A stretch of DNA of 64,000 nt from Craterostigma plantagineum (GCA_027422505.1 JAPQWV010000018.1:18184001-18248000); one strand, 5' to 3'. Shown: positions 1-11,394, counted from the first letter of the stretch. A program made the numbers and translations. The notes: generated by a model from the letters alone, not told the origin.

Positions 1-1
1 G

Positions 2-880
2 ATCGCCCCGCCAGCGCCCGAGTGGCTCGAGTTTCGAGACGACGTACTGAGGGCCGATAGAGAAGCATTTGGGACTCTGGCCAACACCTTCCAAGAATTG
101 GAGCCAGAGTATGTTAGAGAATGCGAAAAGATCACGGGCAAGAAAATATGGTGCGTAGGGCCCGTCTCGCTTTGCAACACCGAAGAATCGGACAAGGCAG
201 AGAGAGGAAGCAAGCCCGCCATAGACGGCCAAGATTGCCTGAAATTTCTCGATTCCAAGGAGCCAAGATCGGTCCTTTACGCCTGCCTTGGGAGCTTATC
301 CACATTAGCACCTTCCCAGCTGATAGAGATAGGCACCGCCTTGGAAAATTCCGGCCATCCATTCATATGGGTCGTCAGGGATTCGCCGGAAGATTTGGAG
401 AAATGGATTTCGGAACGAGGGTTCGAAGAAAAGGTTAGAGAGAGGGGTTTAATCGTACGAGGGTGGGCCCCGCAGGTTCTGATACTGTCCCACCCTTCTG
501 TTGGAGGATTCTTGACGCACTGCGGGTGGAACTCGACGCTCGAGGGGATTTGCTACGGCGTGCCGATGCTGACGTGGCCGGTCCTCGGGGAACAGTTCTG
601 CAACGAGAGGTTCGTCGTCGACGTGGTTGGGATCGGAGTACGAGCTGGCGTGGAGCTGCCGATTGTTTTCGGAGATGCTGAGAGAGTTGGGATTCAGGTT
701 AGGAGCGAAGGGATAAGGCGTGGCATCGAAGAGTTGATGGGTGGTGGAGAAAGGAGAGAGAGGGCGTTGGAGCTTGCGACGGCGGCTAACAGAGCCGTGG
801 AAGAAGGCGGGTCGTCTTACATCAGCATCGATCGGTTTATTGAAGACGTAGTGAGGCAGCAGAAGGAGAAGAACACATGA
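2..880 (+). CDS. UDP-glycosyltransferase, UGT73-like, C-terminal part
   Basis: Family-1 plant glycosyltransferase that moves a sugar from a UDP-sugar to a small acceptor (flavonoid, terpenoid, hormone) in the cytosol. The frame is open from base 2, so the N-terminal half lies outside the window; no start is visible and the first in-frame TTG at 98 is not a start. The PSPG donor-binding box runs from about 464 to 595: it opens WAPQ, contains HCGWNS, and ends in EQF, with the terminal Gln usually linked to UDP-glucose. Upstream are the linker motif WCVGPVSL and a FIWVVR strand typical of UGTs; downstream is the C-terminal helix region ending in IEDVV. The text around the linker and the long acidic segment after it fit group D / UGT73. 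Stop TGA is 878-880. No frameshift is seen. Acceptor cannot be told from the sequence. A Tat retroelement begins about 95 bp downstream. Confidence 0.95.
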   Translation: MAPPAPEWLEFRDDVLRADREAFGTLANTFQELEPEYVRECEKITGKKIWCVGPVSLCNTEESDKAERGSKPAIDGQDCLKFLDSKEPRSVLYACLGSLSTLAPSQLIEIGTALENSGHPFIWVVRDSPEDLEKWISERGFEEKVRERGLIVRGWAPQVLILSHPSVGGFLTHCGWNSTLEGICYGVPMLTWPVLGEQFCNERFVVDVVGIGVRAGVELPIVFGDAERVGIQVRSEGIRRGIEELMGGGERRERALELATAANRAVEEGGSSYISIDRFIEDVVRQQKEKNT

Positions 881-976
881 AAGAAAATGGGCTGGGCAAA
901 GTTGGGCTTAAAATATTTGCATTTTAAAGGCTATGATATACTACTTTTTTGTAGATTAAATAATGGAAATGAATGT

Positions 977-1695
977 TGATGCCGCCGAAAAATGGATCTA
1001 CCGCGTCGGACGACTAACAGACTTCTTCCCGCCTAGATTCCACCGCGCAAGTTACCTAATCACTCGAAAACAGGATAAGGGTTGGGGGTCGTTTGCCCTC
1101 TTGCCTAGGTCAAGAGGGTAATCTCCATGTTCCAGGTGTAAAGTGGCATAAAAAGTGATGTGTAGTGTGTGTCTGTGAGTAATTAATTGGACAGAGTAAC
1201 GGTAGGATACGCGAGAAGAGACCTCCCGTTCTTGAGTGCGTTGGTAGTATTTATAGGCTTCTGCCCTTGGGCGGTTTTCCAACGGTTGAGACCCACGTTC
1301 TGCGATCCTAGGGGTCGAGCTTCCTTTTCGCTCATGATGGCACGTTTCCTAAACCTATCGAGTGTCAGGCGGTTATTCTGCACGTCTTATTTGCATCATC
1401 GTGGGCGAATCGTGGCAGTTTTCGAGTCGGATGACCGCTACTCTCGAGGGCAAGGCCTTCCCTCGGACTCGGGAAATATACCCGAGTCCTTCCTTTCCTC
1501 TCGGGGAGCTTCCTGGAGTGTTTTCGAGGGTACGAGTCCCTCGGATGGAGCGCCCGAGGATCTCCTTATGCTTACGTTCCGAGGGGCTTGGTTCTTCGTC
1601 GCAGGTGTTGTCCTATGGTCCTCGAATGAGGTTGTTAGGTTAGTTGAGATGGGTCGGGTGTTTTGCCGCGGGGTCGATTAGACCCGAGGGTAACA
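977..1695 (-). repeat. 3' LTR of the Tat element (719 bp)
   Basis: Starts TGATGCCGCC and ends GGGTAACA. Matches 11395-12168 along its length except for about six substitutions and a missing 55-bp duplicate block. Confidence 0.95.
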
Positions 1696-1710
1696 ATAGT
1701 CCCCCCTTCG
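1696..1710 (-). other. Polypurine tract of the Tat element
   Basis: On the minus strand the bases next to the 3' LTR read CGAAGGGGGGACTAT. This is the purine run expected as plus-strand primer. Confidence 0.8.
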
Positions 1711-2044
1711 AGTAGTCCAAAAGAAGTATGGTGAATTTTGGACGTTTTTGTGGGGTAGTGGCGAAATATCCGATCCATTGCGACTCCGAGGGCTGTCATT
1801 GGGTTCTTATTTCGCGTACTCTTTCCCGGGCATAGGCCCATTGCTTCTTCCTTAGGGGCCTTAAACACCGTTCCAGCTTTCAATCCACGTGTCGCGTTTC
1901 TACTGGCCGGCTCTGATGGGACGTCTGGGCAGGGATTTTCGCGCCTCTTCCCAAGTTGACGCGGATCGCCAAATTTTTTGCGCGGATCGACATGGCCCGT
2001 TGATCCGGCTTCAATCCAAGGGCTCGGATCGATGGCGTGGGGCC

Positions 2045-2052
2045 TATATATA
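2045..2052 (+). promoter_or_regulatory. TATA box ahead of the first antisense ORF
   Basis: TATATATA lies about 160 bp upstream of the ATG at 2208, followed by a pyrimidine-rich leader. It faces opposite to the retroelement's own transcription, suggesting a separate promoter for the antisense ORF. Confidence 0.5.
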
Positions 2053-2207
2053 CCCCACTTCCTTCGTCATTTCCCTTTCTTCTACTTTCTCTCACTAATA
2101 TCTCTCTTCAAGAAGTTCCCGAGCGCCCGATCCATCCAGCCTTTCTTTCCCAGCTTTTTAGGTTTTCTCGTAAGTCTTTCTCCCCTTAGCCTTTTACTTT
2201 TAGCACC

Positions 2208-4497
2208 ATGACTTCTAGCTCTAGTGATAGCTCTCGTGTAGATTCGGGTAATTTTTCCGGGGGGTCGGGTGGATCTGGTAGCTCTAGTTCAAGTAGTTCG
2301 TCCGATAACAGTAGTTCCTTTGTTGAGGGTTCTGGGGGCCCTAGGGTTGATGTGGGGGATAGCTCATGGGTAGATGTCGGGGGTCCTCGGGAGGGCTCCT
2401 CGAGGGCCTCTTCGGTAGATTCTGAGGCTACGTATACAGTCCCGATTTCGCTTCCGCCTCTTGCTTTAGGAGAGCCCTCCCCTCCCCTTGAAAGTGATTT
2501 CCCCAGTCCTGGGGCCTTCCGTCGGGCCTTTAGTGCCTGGGTCGGGGAGGTTGAGACCTTCCGAGCTGCTCGCGAAGGTGTTCGTTGGCATCAGATCAAG
2601 GTCTCTACTTTCAGACTTTCAGATCTTCCTAGGTTAGTATCTCTCTCGGGTCTTCCCGATGATTTTGAAGTTAGAATTCCCTCTCCCATCGACCTAGCCA
2701 GTAGTCCTCCCGAGGGTTTTGGTACTTATTTTTTGGATCAGGTCGAGATGGGGCTTAGATTTCCTCTACCCCGTTTTCTTGTAGATATTTGTCAATATTT
2801 TGGAATCTCCCCTGCCCAATTAGCACCGAACTCCTTTAGCCTTCTTCTCTCACTTGCTGTCATTCTTGCCCACTTTCGCGTTGAGCCCTCGATCCCTATG
2901 ATCACCTCTTTCCTGAAGCTTAATAAGAAAGAGGAAGGGAAATTCTTCTTCACCCCTTCACGCACTCCTGTTCTCATCCGAGGCAATCCCTCCTCTCATA
3001 AGGGTTGGATGAGTAAGTATTTCTTTGTTAAGCCCTCGGTAGACTGCGCCGAGTCCGCGCTAATCCCCTTCTCCTGGAGCGACCACCATACAATTTCCAA
3101 TCCTCTTCCTCCCGAAACATCCTCTAGGATCGAAACCTTCTTGGCAAGGGTAGGAAGGCGATATTGGGCAAAAAAATTCCGAGAGGAAGAACTCCTTTGC
3201 GCCCATGGTTTCTCTTCGAAAGGCGTCAAACTCACCATGACCCTAGGTATACCATTAGAGTCCCGATGCGCCCTACCTTTGGTTTAACCCCTGTTATGAC
3301 GCATGTTTTGACTTCCTACTTCTCTTTTGCAGCTGATCGGATGTCTCTTGCCGAGGTCATTGCTATCGCTGACGAGGAGGATGAGGATCTTTGCCAGCCA
3401 ACTCCCCAAGAAAATGCCCCAAATACCCGTTCAAAGGGTAAGGGCAAGGCCCCAGCTTCCTCCTCGGGGGTAAAAAAGTCTGCGCCGAAGCGAGCGGCTC
3501 CTTCCCAAGGAGGGGCTGCGGCGAAGAGAACCCGAGCTTCTTCAAGTCAACCTGTTTCCTCACCTCCGGGGGGTCCAATTGCGTTGGGTCGGGCTAAACA
3601 ACCTGCTTTCTTTGATGACCCATCAAAGGAGGAGAGCTGGGAGTTCCTTCGAGAGTTCCCTGATGAAGCTAACAGGCATTATACTCGCGAGCTCTCCTAT
3701 CTTGACCTTAGAAGCCTTCTTGGTACTACCGTCGGGCAGGTATGTATTCCTCTCTGCTTTTCACTTCATCGGGCGACTTTGATCTTACCGAACCTCCGTT
3801 AATGTAGTCGCTCTCTCTGGTGACCGAGGTCACGTAACGTGTCTCCCGGCTTGCTGAGCGAAATAAAACCTTGTCCCATGCCGAGGCCGAATTTCGCAAG
3901 CGGGTAGAGGAGCTTGAGTGAGAGGCAGTCGAGGCTAAGACTCGGGAGAAAAAGCTCCAGGAAGAAGCGGCAGAGCTCCAACGCCATCTTTCTCGATCGG
4001 AGGTGGCCCGGGTTGAAGATAGGAGGGAGTGGGAAAAGGATCTGGAGCAGAACTACGTCCCCAAGCGCACTCATCTAAACGATATGAAGACCTTCTTCAA
4101 GTGAGGCTTCTATGGGTGCATCTCCGAACTTCGAGCACACGGGTATAGTAGGGCGGATCACCCCTTCAAGTTTCTGAATGCCATCAGGACTTTGAAGGAG
4201 GCTCCTTCTGGGGGCTATTTGCCCGAACCCCGAGATGAGAGCGGTCCTTCGAGGACGCCAATTGTGCGGGCCCCCGCCGCAGTTGTGGCTGAGCCCCAGT
4301 TCGAGGAGATGCGAGGTGCCTCCGGGGAAGAAACTCGTGATGATGCTGAGGAGACCCAGGTACCGGGGGGTTCTGCTGAGGAAGAAGCCCTTAAGGAGCA
4401 AGCCGAGGAGGGAGAGAGAGAAGGCCAGGAGGTTGGAGCTTGCGGAGATGCTGAGAAGCCCGGGGAAGTTGCCGGGGGTGGAGATCAGGCCAGCTAG
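2208..4497 (+). pseudogene. Tat antisense ORF, copy 1 (gypsy-type transposase-like protein)
   Basis: Encoded opposite to gag-pol. Exon 1 (2208-3246) starts at ATG 2208 with a Ser/Gly-rich head, then a conserved region (DFEVRIP, LPRFLVDIC, ISPAQLAPNS, GWMSKYFFVKPS) of the type catalogued as putative gypsy-type transposon / Transposase_28; its biochemical role is unknown. Intron 1 is 3247-3332 (AG|GTAT ... TTGCAG), exon 2 3333-3739 encodes a basic KGKGKAP stretch, intron 2 is 3740-3807 (CAG|GTATGT ... TGTAG). Exon 3 (3808-4497) encodes a Glu/Arg-rich coiled coil and a block resembling the one in copy 2 (FYGCISELRAHGY). Exon 3 has in-frame stops at 3835, 3919 and 4102; the two TGA stops could be CGA-to-TGA changes expected from decay of methylated CpG. 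The reading frame is therefore dead, although the splice sites remain. Confidence 0.8.
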
Positions 4498-4994
4498 GCC
4501 GTTTAAACCTTTTCCTTTTATGTCTTTTCTTTCTCTTTGTCGGGGAATGTAATGAACCCTAATATATATATATATATATATATATCTTTTCTGTCCTTTC
4601 TGAACATGGCCCCCCGGGGCATAATATATGATCGAATGTCGAGCCTTCGGGCATTTTCCCTTTTTATCGCGTTTGCTCTATTTTGCTTCCGTCCCTCATA
4701 TGCTTCTCCTTATTCTCGGGTAGTCTGCCCGACAGCACGTTGCAAATCCCGAGGATATATAGCGTACTCGGGACTTTTTACGGGCATCGGGTCATTCCGA
4801 GACGTTCTCGCCCGGTCTTCATTAATTCCATAAAAGTAGCGCAGACTTAGTCCAAGCGAAAACCGAACTTACTTAAAACAGTACGCTCGAGAATTTAGCA
4901 ACGACTACTCCTAGAATATCAGGTACCGAGTCAGATGACCGTTTGAATTTTGAATTTCGGGCTTACCGACTTCTTGCCCAAGCAAGGGTCTCTC

Positions 4995-5002
4995 TATAAA
5001 TA
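4995..5002 (+). promoter_or_regulatory. TATA box ahead of the second antisense ORF
   Basis: TATAAATA sits 86 bp upstream of the ATG at 5081 with a C/T-rich leader between. Same arrangement as copy 1. Confidence 0.55.
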
Positions 5003-5080
5003 CCGACAATCCTTTAGCTTTCCCTAGATTATCCCTTCTCCTGTGTCTTCCCATTTTTGCTTCTCATTCTCAGAGTTTAT

Positions 5081-6935
5081 ATGGCTTCCTCTTCCTCTAA
5101 GGGCAAGCGTGCTGCTGCCTCTTTTCCCAAGGCGGAGTGTGTTCCTTTTGATTTTGGTAATTCTTCCAGCTTCGGGCCTGAATCGGGTTTTCGACCCGAC
5201 CCGGCTTCTAGTGTGAAATTGCCAATTCCTCAAGGTGATGTTGGGGACAAGAGTTACCGCAAGAATTTGGCTAGATGGTCTGCTGAAGCAGAAGAGGCTC
5301 GATCCAAGGTGAACCTCCCGTGGCATCGAACGAAAGTATCGACGCTTAGCCCTCAATCGCTTCGGGAGTACATCGAGAAGGCTAGGATCCCCTCTGATTA
5401 TGAAGTTCAGCTGCCCGACCCCTTGCAAGTAGTGTCTTCTCCCCCTCCTGGTTTCTTGGCGTTTTTTGCTGACCAGATAGACATGGGGTTGAGGTTCCCC
5501 ATCCCTTTTTTCCTTCTCGACCTATGTGAGGCCTTAGGCATCTCTCCTGGACAGATATTCCCCAATTCCCGTAGTTTACTACTAGCTTTAGCCATCGTTA
5601 CTCGCAAACTAATTTTCCTCTCACCACCAAGTTGGTTCTTAGTTTCTTCCGCGTGTGGGGGCGGGATGTTGGTAAATTTGTTTTCGTGCCTTCCACCGAT
5701 GTTTTCCACGATAACTTTACTGCCACCAAGGGATGGATGAACAAATTCTTCTTTGTGCGTCCCTCACCCCAGCATCGGGACCGCAGGTTTTCCTTACTCC
5801 AGTGGCGAGATCACTGTCGGGCTTCGGTGAACGACCCCGACCTTCTGCTGGCGTTCATGGACCGTGTCGGGGGTCAGAGTTTCTCGGTGAGAGAGTTGAT
5901 GTCAGCTGCTCCCTCCGATTCGGTTGCTCCTCCCCGCGTTTTAGGTATGCTTTTCCTTTATCTTTGCTTGTTAGAGGGTAGCTTTCCGGTTCTTATTATT
6001 TTTCCTTTCTCCAGTGAGTGATGGCTCGGGTGTTCTGCCCGTCATGGCGGTTCGGACCAGAGGCACTTCGGCACGCCCCTGGGAGGAGTCTGACGAGCGT
6101 TCGGATGGTACGCCCGCGGATGAGATGCCAACTCCTCATCGTGAGGTAATTCGACCTAAGCAAGTCAGGCCCTCTCCACCGACTCCTCCAGCTTCTTCCC
6201 GGGGAGGGCCCTCCTGCTCTCAGCCTGCCCCTCATCCTCATTTCCTGCTGGAGAAAGATGGAGAGTCGTCCTTATCTTATATGATGAATTTTCTTACACC
6301 TGAGGAGAAGGGCTTCGCCAAAGAACTATCCGATGACCGCTTTTGGAAAGAATGGGCCTTAGCCTTAAGCCAGGTAGACTTATTTCTCGTTTTCTTCCTT
6401 TGGATATTCACTTACATCGCATACCTTCGTCCTTAGGCTTATTCCTTATCCTGCGAGGGGAATCGGGCGGTACCGCCTTCAGCAGAAAATGGCCGAATCA
6501 GCGCGATCTTGCAATGTGGAGATGACCATGCGAGTCAGTGAGGAGGCTCAGGAGGTGGGTCGCCTGAAAGATCAGTTGGCGAGAGCTCAATTTGAGGTAG
6601 GTAAGCTTCGCCAAGAGCTTCATTCAGAGAGGGAGATCCGTCGTAGTCGGGAGTATCAGTCCGACCCCAAACTGGTCCCTGTGGAGGAAGTATCCGAGGC
6701 AGCCAACATGTACTTTAACTTTGGATTTCAAGGGTGCTTGTCCCAGATAAGGGCGAATGGCTTTCCAGAAAGTGCTCATCCCTTCAATTTCCTTAATCCC
6801 GAGGCGGCCTTTATGGCTTTAGCTCCCAGGCGTTCTCCCCCGAGGCCGGTGAAGGGAAAGAGCCTATGGGACGAGTTTGACTTAGGCGAGAGTAGTGATG
6901 CTTCCCGAGGTGGTGGTCCAGCCGAGAAGGATTAA
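5081..6935 (+). pseudogene. Tat antisense ORF, copy 2
   Basis: Second, clearly diverged relative of the 2208-4497 ORF, in tandem and same strand. ATG at 5081 (MASSSSKGK) is preferred over the upstream non-ATG codon because it follows the TATA box and matches the Ser-rich head of copy 1. Conserved blocks include DYEVQLP, FFLLDLCEALGISP and KGWMNKFFFVRPS. A one-base frameshift near 5610 moves the reading frame. Intron 1 is 5945-6014 at the same place and phase as in copy 1; intron 2 starts at 6374 and an in-frame acceptor is at 6482 (an earlier AG at 6436 would be out of frame). The last exon encodes a coiled coil (VGRLKDQLARAQFEVGKLRQEL) and FGFQGCLSQIRANGF, ending TAA before 6936. It runs convergently towards integrase. 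Apart from the frameshift it is better preserved than copy 1. Confidence 0.8.
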
Positions 6936-7763
6936 TTGGGCGACTTTATTTGGAATTCAGTTTTTAGTCCTTGCTTTTTCCTTGCTTTCCGTGGATGTTT
7001 TTATTTCCTGGTCTTCCTGTTTATCTGATGCATTTTAAATTATTAAATAAATAAAGGATTTTTAGTTACCTGAACGCTCCCTTTCGTTTGTTCTACTCGA
7101 TGTTTACTACTTCCTCCCCCTTTTGACTACCCTTGGTGAGTGCGCGAGGGATGAGGTCCCTTCTTCGGGCAGAGGGCGTCCCCCCATACCCCAAGAGAGC
7201 CTCGGCGTGTTGCCTAAGGAGATTGTCCCGATGGGTCTTTTTTGCCTCTAGCTTATATAGAGGTGGCGCTGCCTCGCGTAGAGGGATAACAGTGTGCGCA
7301 GGAGTGTTTTCCTTTCGGGAATTTCTCAGCCTCTCCTAGAGGGAATTCGATGTGCGCAGTTTACATTACCCGAGGGGAGTTGTCCCGAGGGGCCTTCTTT
7401 GCCTCTAGCTTGCATAGAAGTGGCGCTGCCTCGCGTAGAGGGATAACAGTGTGCGCAAGAAATATTTTCCCTTTAGGGAATTTCTCAGCCTCTCGTAGAG
7501 GGAAATCAGTGTGTGTAAAGGAGGTTGCCCAAGGGGGGTTATCCCAAGGGGTTCCCTGGGGCGATTGTCTTCTTGGGAGATGAGGTGTCTTCTACCCGGG
7601 TCTTCATGCCTTTTTAAGTTCTTTGAATTTCGACTCGGGGATTCCTCGTACGGAAAGAAAATAAACTTCATTAATAACTTGATATGGTTTACATCTCAAA
7701 AGCGATAGAAGTAAACTTAAGGAAATAGAGGTAGAAAAACATATGCAAATAAGGGTACTCCCT
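6936..7763. repeat. Non-coding spacer with a 157-bp tandem repeat
   Basis: Between the convergent ends of the antisense ORF and integrase. Two copies of a ~157-bp unit run from about 7220 to 7525; the shared segment TTTGCCTCTAG recurs at 7241 and 7398 and is followed by a block rich in CTCGCGTAGAGGGA. Short tandem repeats downstream of pol are common in Tat elements. No gene seen. Confidence 0.7.
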
Positions 7764-8612
7764 CTAGGGATAATGTTTCCGCAGTTTGCGGGCGTTCCAC
7801 GGGCGATCGAGCTGCTTTCCATGGGTATCCTCGAGATAGTAAGAGGCTTCCCCTGCTCTTTTGACGACTCGGTAAGGTCCTTCGAACTTGGGTTCCAACT
7901 TCTTCCTTCCTTCCTGATTTAGGATCTCTTTCATCACGAGGTCTCCTTCTTCGTACCTCTTGCTTCGGACTCGGCGATTATAGGACTTGGTCATTCTCCT
8001 TTGATAAGCGGTCATCCTGATGGCGGCTCTTTCTCTTCCTTCCTCGATAAGATCGAGATCTTCGGCGCGGAGCTGGTCGTTGTCTTCAGAGTAAGTAAGG
8101 ATTCGGGCACTTTCCATTCCAATTTCCGCGGGTAGTACCGCTTCGCTCCCATAGACCAAGCTAAAGGGTGTCTCATTGGTCCCCTCCCGAGGCGTCGTTC
8201 GATATGACCAGAAGACACTTTGAAGCTCATTGAACCAGGACTTCTCGAGCCCCTCGAGTCGGGTCTTTAACCCTTGCACTATGGTGCGATTGGTCACTTC
8301 AACCTGGCCGTTGCTTTGTGGATACGCTACCGAGGTAAATATTTGTTCTATCCCGAGCTCATCGCACCATTCCTTTAGTTTCTTTCCACTGAATTGCCTC
8401 CCATTGTCAGATACTAGTCTCCTGGGAATTCCGTAGCGGCAAATGATGTTCTTCCAAATGAAGGCGGTGATGGCGGCTTCGGTGATCTTGGCCAGGGCTT
8501 CCGCTTCAACCCACTTCGAGAAGTAGTCCACAGCTACCAGTAAAAACTTCTTTTGAGCCACGTTCCAGAGAATGGTCCGACAATATCGAGTCCCCATTGA
8601 TCGAAGGGGCAC
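7764..8612 (-). pseudogene. Tat integrase, catalytic core and C-terminal domain
   Basis: Ty3/gypsy integrase fragment: core strand VDYFSKWVEAEAL, second catalytic Asp in SDNGRQF, catalytic Glu in the GQVEVTNRT segment, then a GPY/F-type C-terminal module (FEGPYRVVKR) ending WNARKLRKHYP. The first catalytic Asp is in the neighbouring reading frame at 8534-9613, so a frameshift near 8540-8600 splits the integrase. The C-terminus is intact. The sequence closely resembles plant Tat integrases in layout. Confidence 0.85.
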
Positions 8613-9613
8613 GGAGACGTTACAGACTTCATGGCTTCAGCAGGCATTCTCTGCAAACTGGCGTGTTTCTGGCAATTGAGACAGCTTCGAACTGTCTTCA
8701 TGGCGTCTCCCTTCATTGTCGCCCAGAAAAAACCTGCGAGGAGTGCCTTCCTTACCAAGGCTTGACTCCCGATGTGACTTCCACAAATCCCCTCATGTAT
8801 TTCCCGAAGGACATACTCACCTTCTTCCTTGGATATGCATCGTAGGAGGGGTCCCGCGAAAGACCTTTTGAACAGAGTTGTATCGATTAAGGTGAACCTT
8901 TGAATCTTTCGCATGAGTTTTTGGGCTTGAGCTTTGGCCTCGGGAAGGATCTGGTGGCGCAGGTATTGGTAGATCTCGTATCTCCAATCTTCCCGGGCAA
9001 TGTCTGGCTCGGGCACGTTTTGGTCCTCGATCTGCCAAATGGCTGGGGCCTTTCCTTTTTCCTCAAGTGGACCGATGGCGCTTGCCCACTTGGCAATCTG
9101 GTCTGCCTTCTCATTCAAGGCCCGGGTGATTAAGACGATCTTAAGTTCTTCGAAGCTTCCTTTAATTTCCTCGAATGCCTTCACGTATTTTTCCAAATTC
9201 TGACCCTTGACGGCAAAGTTCCCCTCTAGTTGTTGAACCACGAGTTGAGAATCCGAGTGTACCAGTAATCGAGTGATCCCCATTCTCCGCGCTGCTCGGA
9301 GTCCAGCAAGTAGCGCTTCGTATTCTGTCTCATTGTTTGATGCCTTGTGGTCCAGCCTGATAGCCAGGTTGGTCTCTTCCCCCCAGGGTGATATGAGAAG
9401 TATCCCGACTCCATTCCCCGAGCTGCAGGAAGAACCATCCACGAACATATTCCATACCTCCTCGGGGCCATCCCCGACTATCTCCACCATAAAATCGGCC
9501 AACGCCTGTGCTTTGATCGCGGCCCGAGGCTTAAATTGAATGTCGTACTCTCCTAATTCCGTTGACCACTTGACTACCCTTCCCGAGACGTCCGGCCGTG
9601 TAGCGATCTTGTT
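8534..9613 (-). pseudogene. Tat second (archaeal-like) RNase H and integrase zinc domain
   Basis: Opens with the connection segment (VVKWSTELGEYDIQF, ALADFMVE), then a complete archaeal-like RNase H with its four acidic residues visible: FVDGSS, NETEYEALLAGL, VHSDSQLVVQQL and NEKADQIA. It is followed by the integrase N-terminal HHCC zinc domain (HEGICGSHIGSQ ... CLNCQKHA) and the first core Asp in LDIVGPF. The presence of this second RNase H is the diagnostic Tat feature. The frame is lost downstream by the integrase frameshift and upstream by a deletion inside the first RNase H. Confidence 0.85.
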
Positions 9614-10035
9614 TCGGGGCCTTTCAAGATGTGACTGACGAAGTAGATTGGTTTCTGCACCCTTTCCTCTTCCCGAACCATCACGGAACTTATGGCCCGA
9701 AGCGAAGTTGCAAGATAGACTGTTAACTCCTCCCCAGGCAATGGCTTGTTAAGCACGGGCAACTTCTTCAAATATTCCTTCAGGTCCTGGAAGGCTTTCT
9801 CGCACTCGGGTGTCCATTCAAAGTTCCGGACTTTGCGCAACACTTTGAAGAAGGGTAGGCTGCGGTCAGCGGATCGGGAGATGAACCGCGAAAGGGCTGT
9901 GATCCTCCCTGTTAACCTCTGAACTTCATTTAGATTTCGGGGGGATGTCATATCCAACAAGGCCTTGACTTTGTCGGGATTAGCTTCGATTCCTCGCCTC
10001 AGGATATCTGGGCCTGGTCCCGAAGCCACCCTCAT
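9574..10035 (-). pseudogene. Tat RT tail and truncated first RNase H
   Basis: Begins abruptly with RGIEANPDKVKALLDM, a motif that in gypsy elements follows the RT palm. Protease and the RT catalytic YXDD region are absent upstream. It continues through the RT thumb/connection (LTGRITALSRFISRSADRSLPF) into the retroviral-type RNase H (IYFVSHILKGPETR), which is cut after ETR: a deletion of roughly 100-150 bp joins it out of frame to the connection segment of the next ORF. The overlap with gag at 9980-10035 marks the deletion junction. Confidence 0.8.
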
Positions 10036-11342
10036 TCCCCGCCAGCTTGGCTCGTGCTTCGGGGTTGGTTGCGATTAACTTTTCTAGCTCTCGATTCAGC
10101 TGAAAACACTCCTCTGTAGTATGCCCGTATTCGTGGTGATAATTGCAGAATGTAAGGTGGTCGACGAAGAAAATCATTTTCCTCACATATCTCCAGTGCT
10201 CGCATTTTGTTCACGCGCAGCTTCGGGTAATCCACCCTAGGAAACGGAGGCATCGGATAGGGGCGATCATCCCTTCGGGGAAACACCCTGCGATCTTGGT
10301 TTCTCGGTGGGATCTTTCGACGCTCCCGTGGAGGACTCTTGCGTTTCCTATCCTCGGGCTCCCGAGCCTGCGATTCTTCTACTCGGACATATTTCTCGAC
10401 CCGAGCCACCAATTCCTCTACCGTGGTGGGATATTTCTTCACCAGCGATCTAAACAGATCCCCGTCCCTCAAGACATGATGGAACGCTCCAATAAGCAAC
10501 TCAGGCGCAATGTTGGGGACCTCCATCTTTACTTGATTGAAACGTCGAAGATAATCTCTTAGGCTTTCCCTGTCGCCCTGTTTAATGTTTAACAATTTTA
10601 CTGCGGAAGAAGGGCGTCTTCTGTTGCTTGAGAAGTACTTCAAAAAGTGGCTGGTTAGGTCGTGAAAGCTTCTGATTCCTCCCGGGGGCAAAAGAGTGAA
10701 CCATTGCTGGGCTCCTCCTGCCAGAGTAGTCACAAAGAGTCGGCATTTAAGGGGGTCGCTAAGCTGGTATAACGCCGCATTTCCTTCAAAAGCAGCTAAA
10801 TGGTCTTCTGGTGGCCCGGAACCATCATACTTCTTCATTTCAAAAGATCGGAAGTGTTCGGGCAATGGAGCCGTGAGCACCTCGGGAGAGAACGGCGAAG
10901 CCCGAGGGATGATTGGGGCTTCGGGCGGATTTGCGAGATTTTGAAGCTGGCGAATCTCCTCTCTCATTCTTTCCAAGTCGGCCGCCTGTTGATCGGCGTG
11001 CTGTTGATCCATGCGTTGCTGGTCGGCTCGTCTCCTTCTCTCGGCTCGGGCTCTCCTCTGCATTGACGCCAGGGGATGATCACCGTCGCTCCGTTCTCCA
11101 GTGCCCGATTGAGCGTCTCGCTCCTCATTGTCCTCGTGCTGACTTTCCTCTCGTCTGGCGTCACGTCCTCCATTCTGTCCGAATCCATTGCCTCTCCGAT
11201 TCCTTTCAGCCATCAGGACTCCCACGTCAGCACCGATTCTTTGCATCTCTTGCATGATTGCCGCGAACATCGCGGCTGGATTCGCCGGGTTCGGACTGTT
11301 GCCGTCGGGTTGCGGCACACGATCATTTTCGACAACTACCAT
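9980..11342 (-). pseudogene. Tat gag, frameshifted near its C-terminus
   Basis: Capsid-like protein of a Ty3/gypsy element. ATG at 11342, 29 bp inside the primer-binding site. An Arg/Gln-rich coiled coil (ADQQRMDQQHADQQAADLER) precedes the retrotransposon gag domain (KKYDGSGPPEDHLAAFE, FLKYFSSNRR, GDRESLRDYLRRFNQ). A basic segment follows (RKRKSPPRERRK). A frameshift near 10186 sends the frame from the ORF ending at 10032 to the one ending at 9980, which carries the NYHHEYGHTTEECFQL segment, a zinc-binding-like block normal for Tat gag. Immediately after it comes the junction of the ~2-kb deletion that removed protease and RT. Confidence 0.85.
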
Positions 11343-11370
11343 ACTGAATTTCTAGTAGTGAGAAACCTAA

Positions 11371-11391
11371 ACGTTCCCACAGACGGCGCCA
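11371..11391 (-). other. Primer-binding site of the Tat element
   Basis: Minus strand reads TGGCGCCGTCTGTGGGAACG, three bases inside the 5' LTR. TGGCGCC is the complement of a tRNA 3' end carrying CCA; this variant is widespread in plant Tat elements. Confidence 0.75.
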
Positions 11392-11394
11392 AGT

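Noticed and set aside
98..100. TTG at 98 as the start of the glycosyltransferase
   Set aside because: The frame is open with conserved UGT text back to base 2; the gene simply starts outside the window.
1187..1681. 164-codon ORF in the Tat LTR (also 11605-12102)
   Set aside because: Lies wholly in the LTR, is altered by the LTR duplication and has no recognisable domain.
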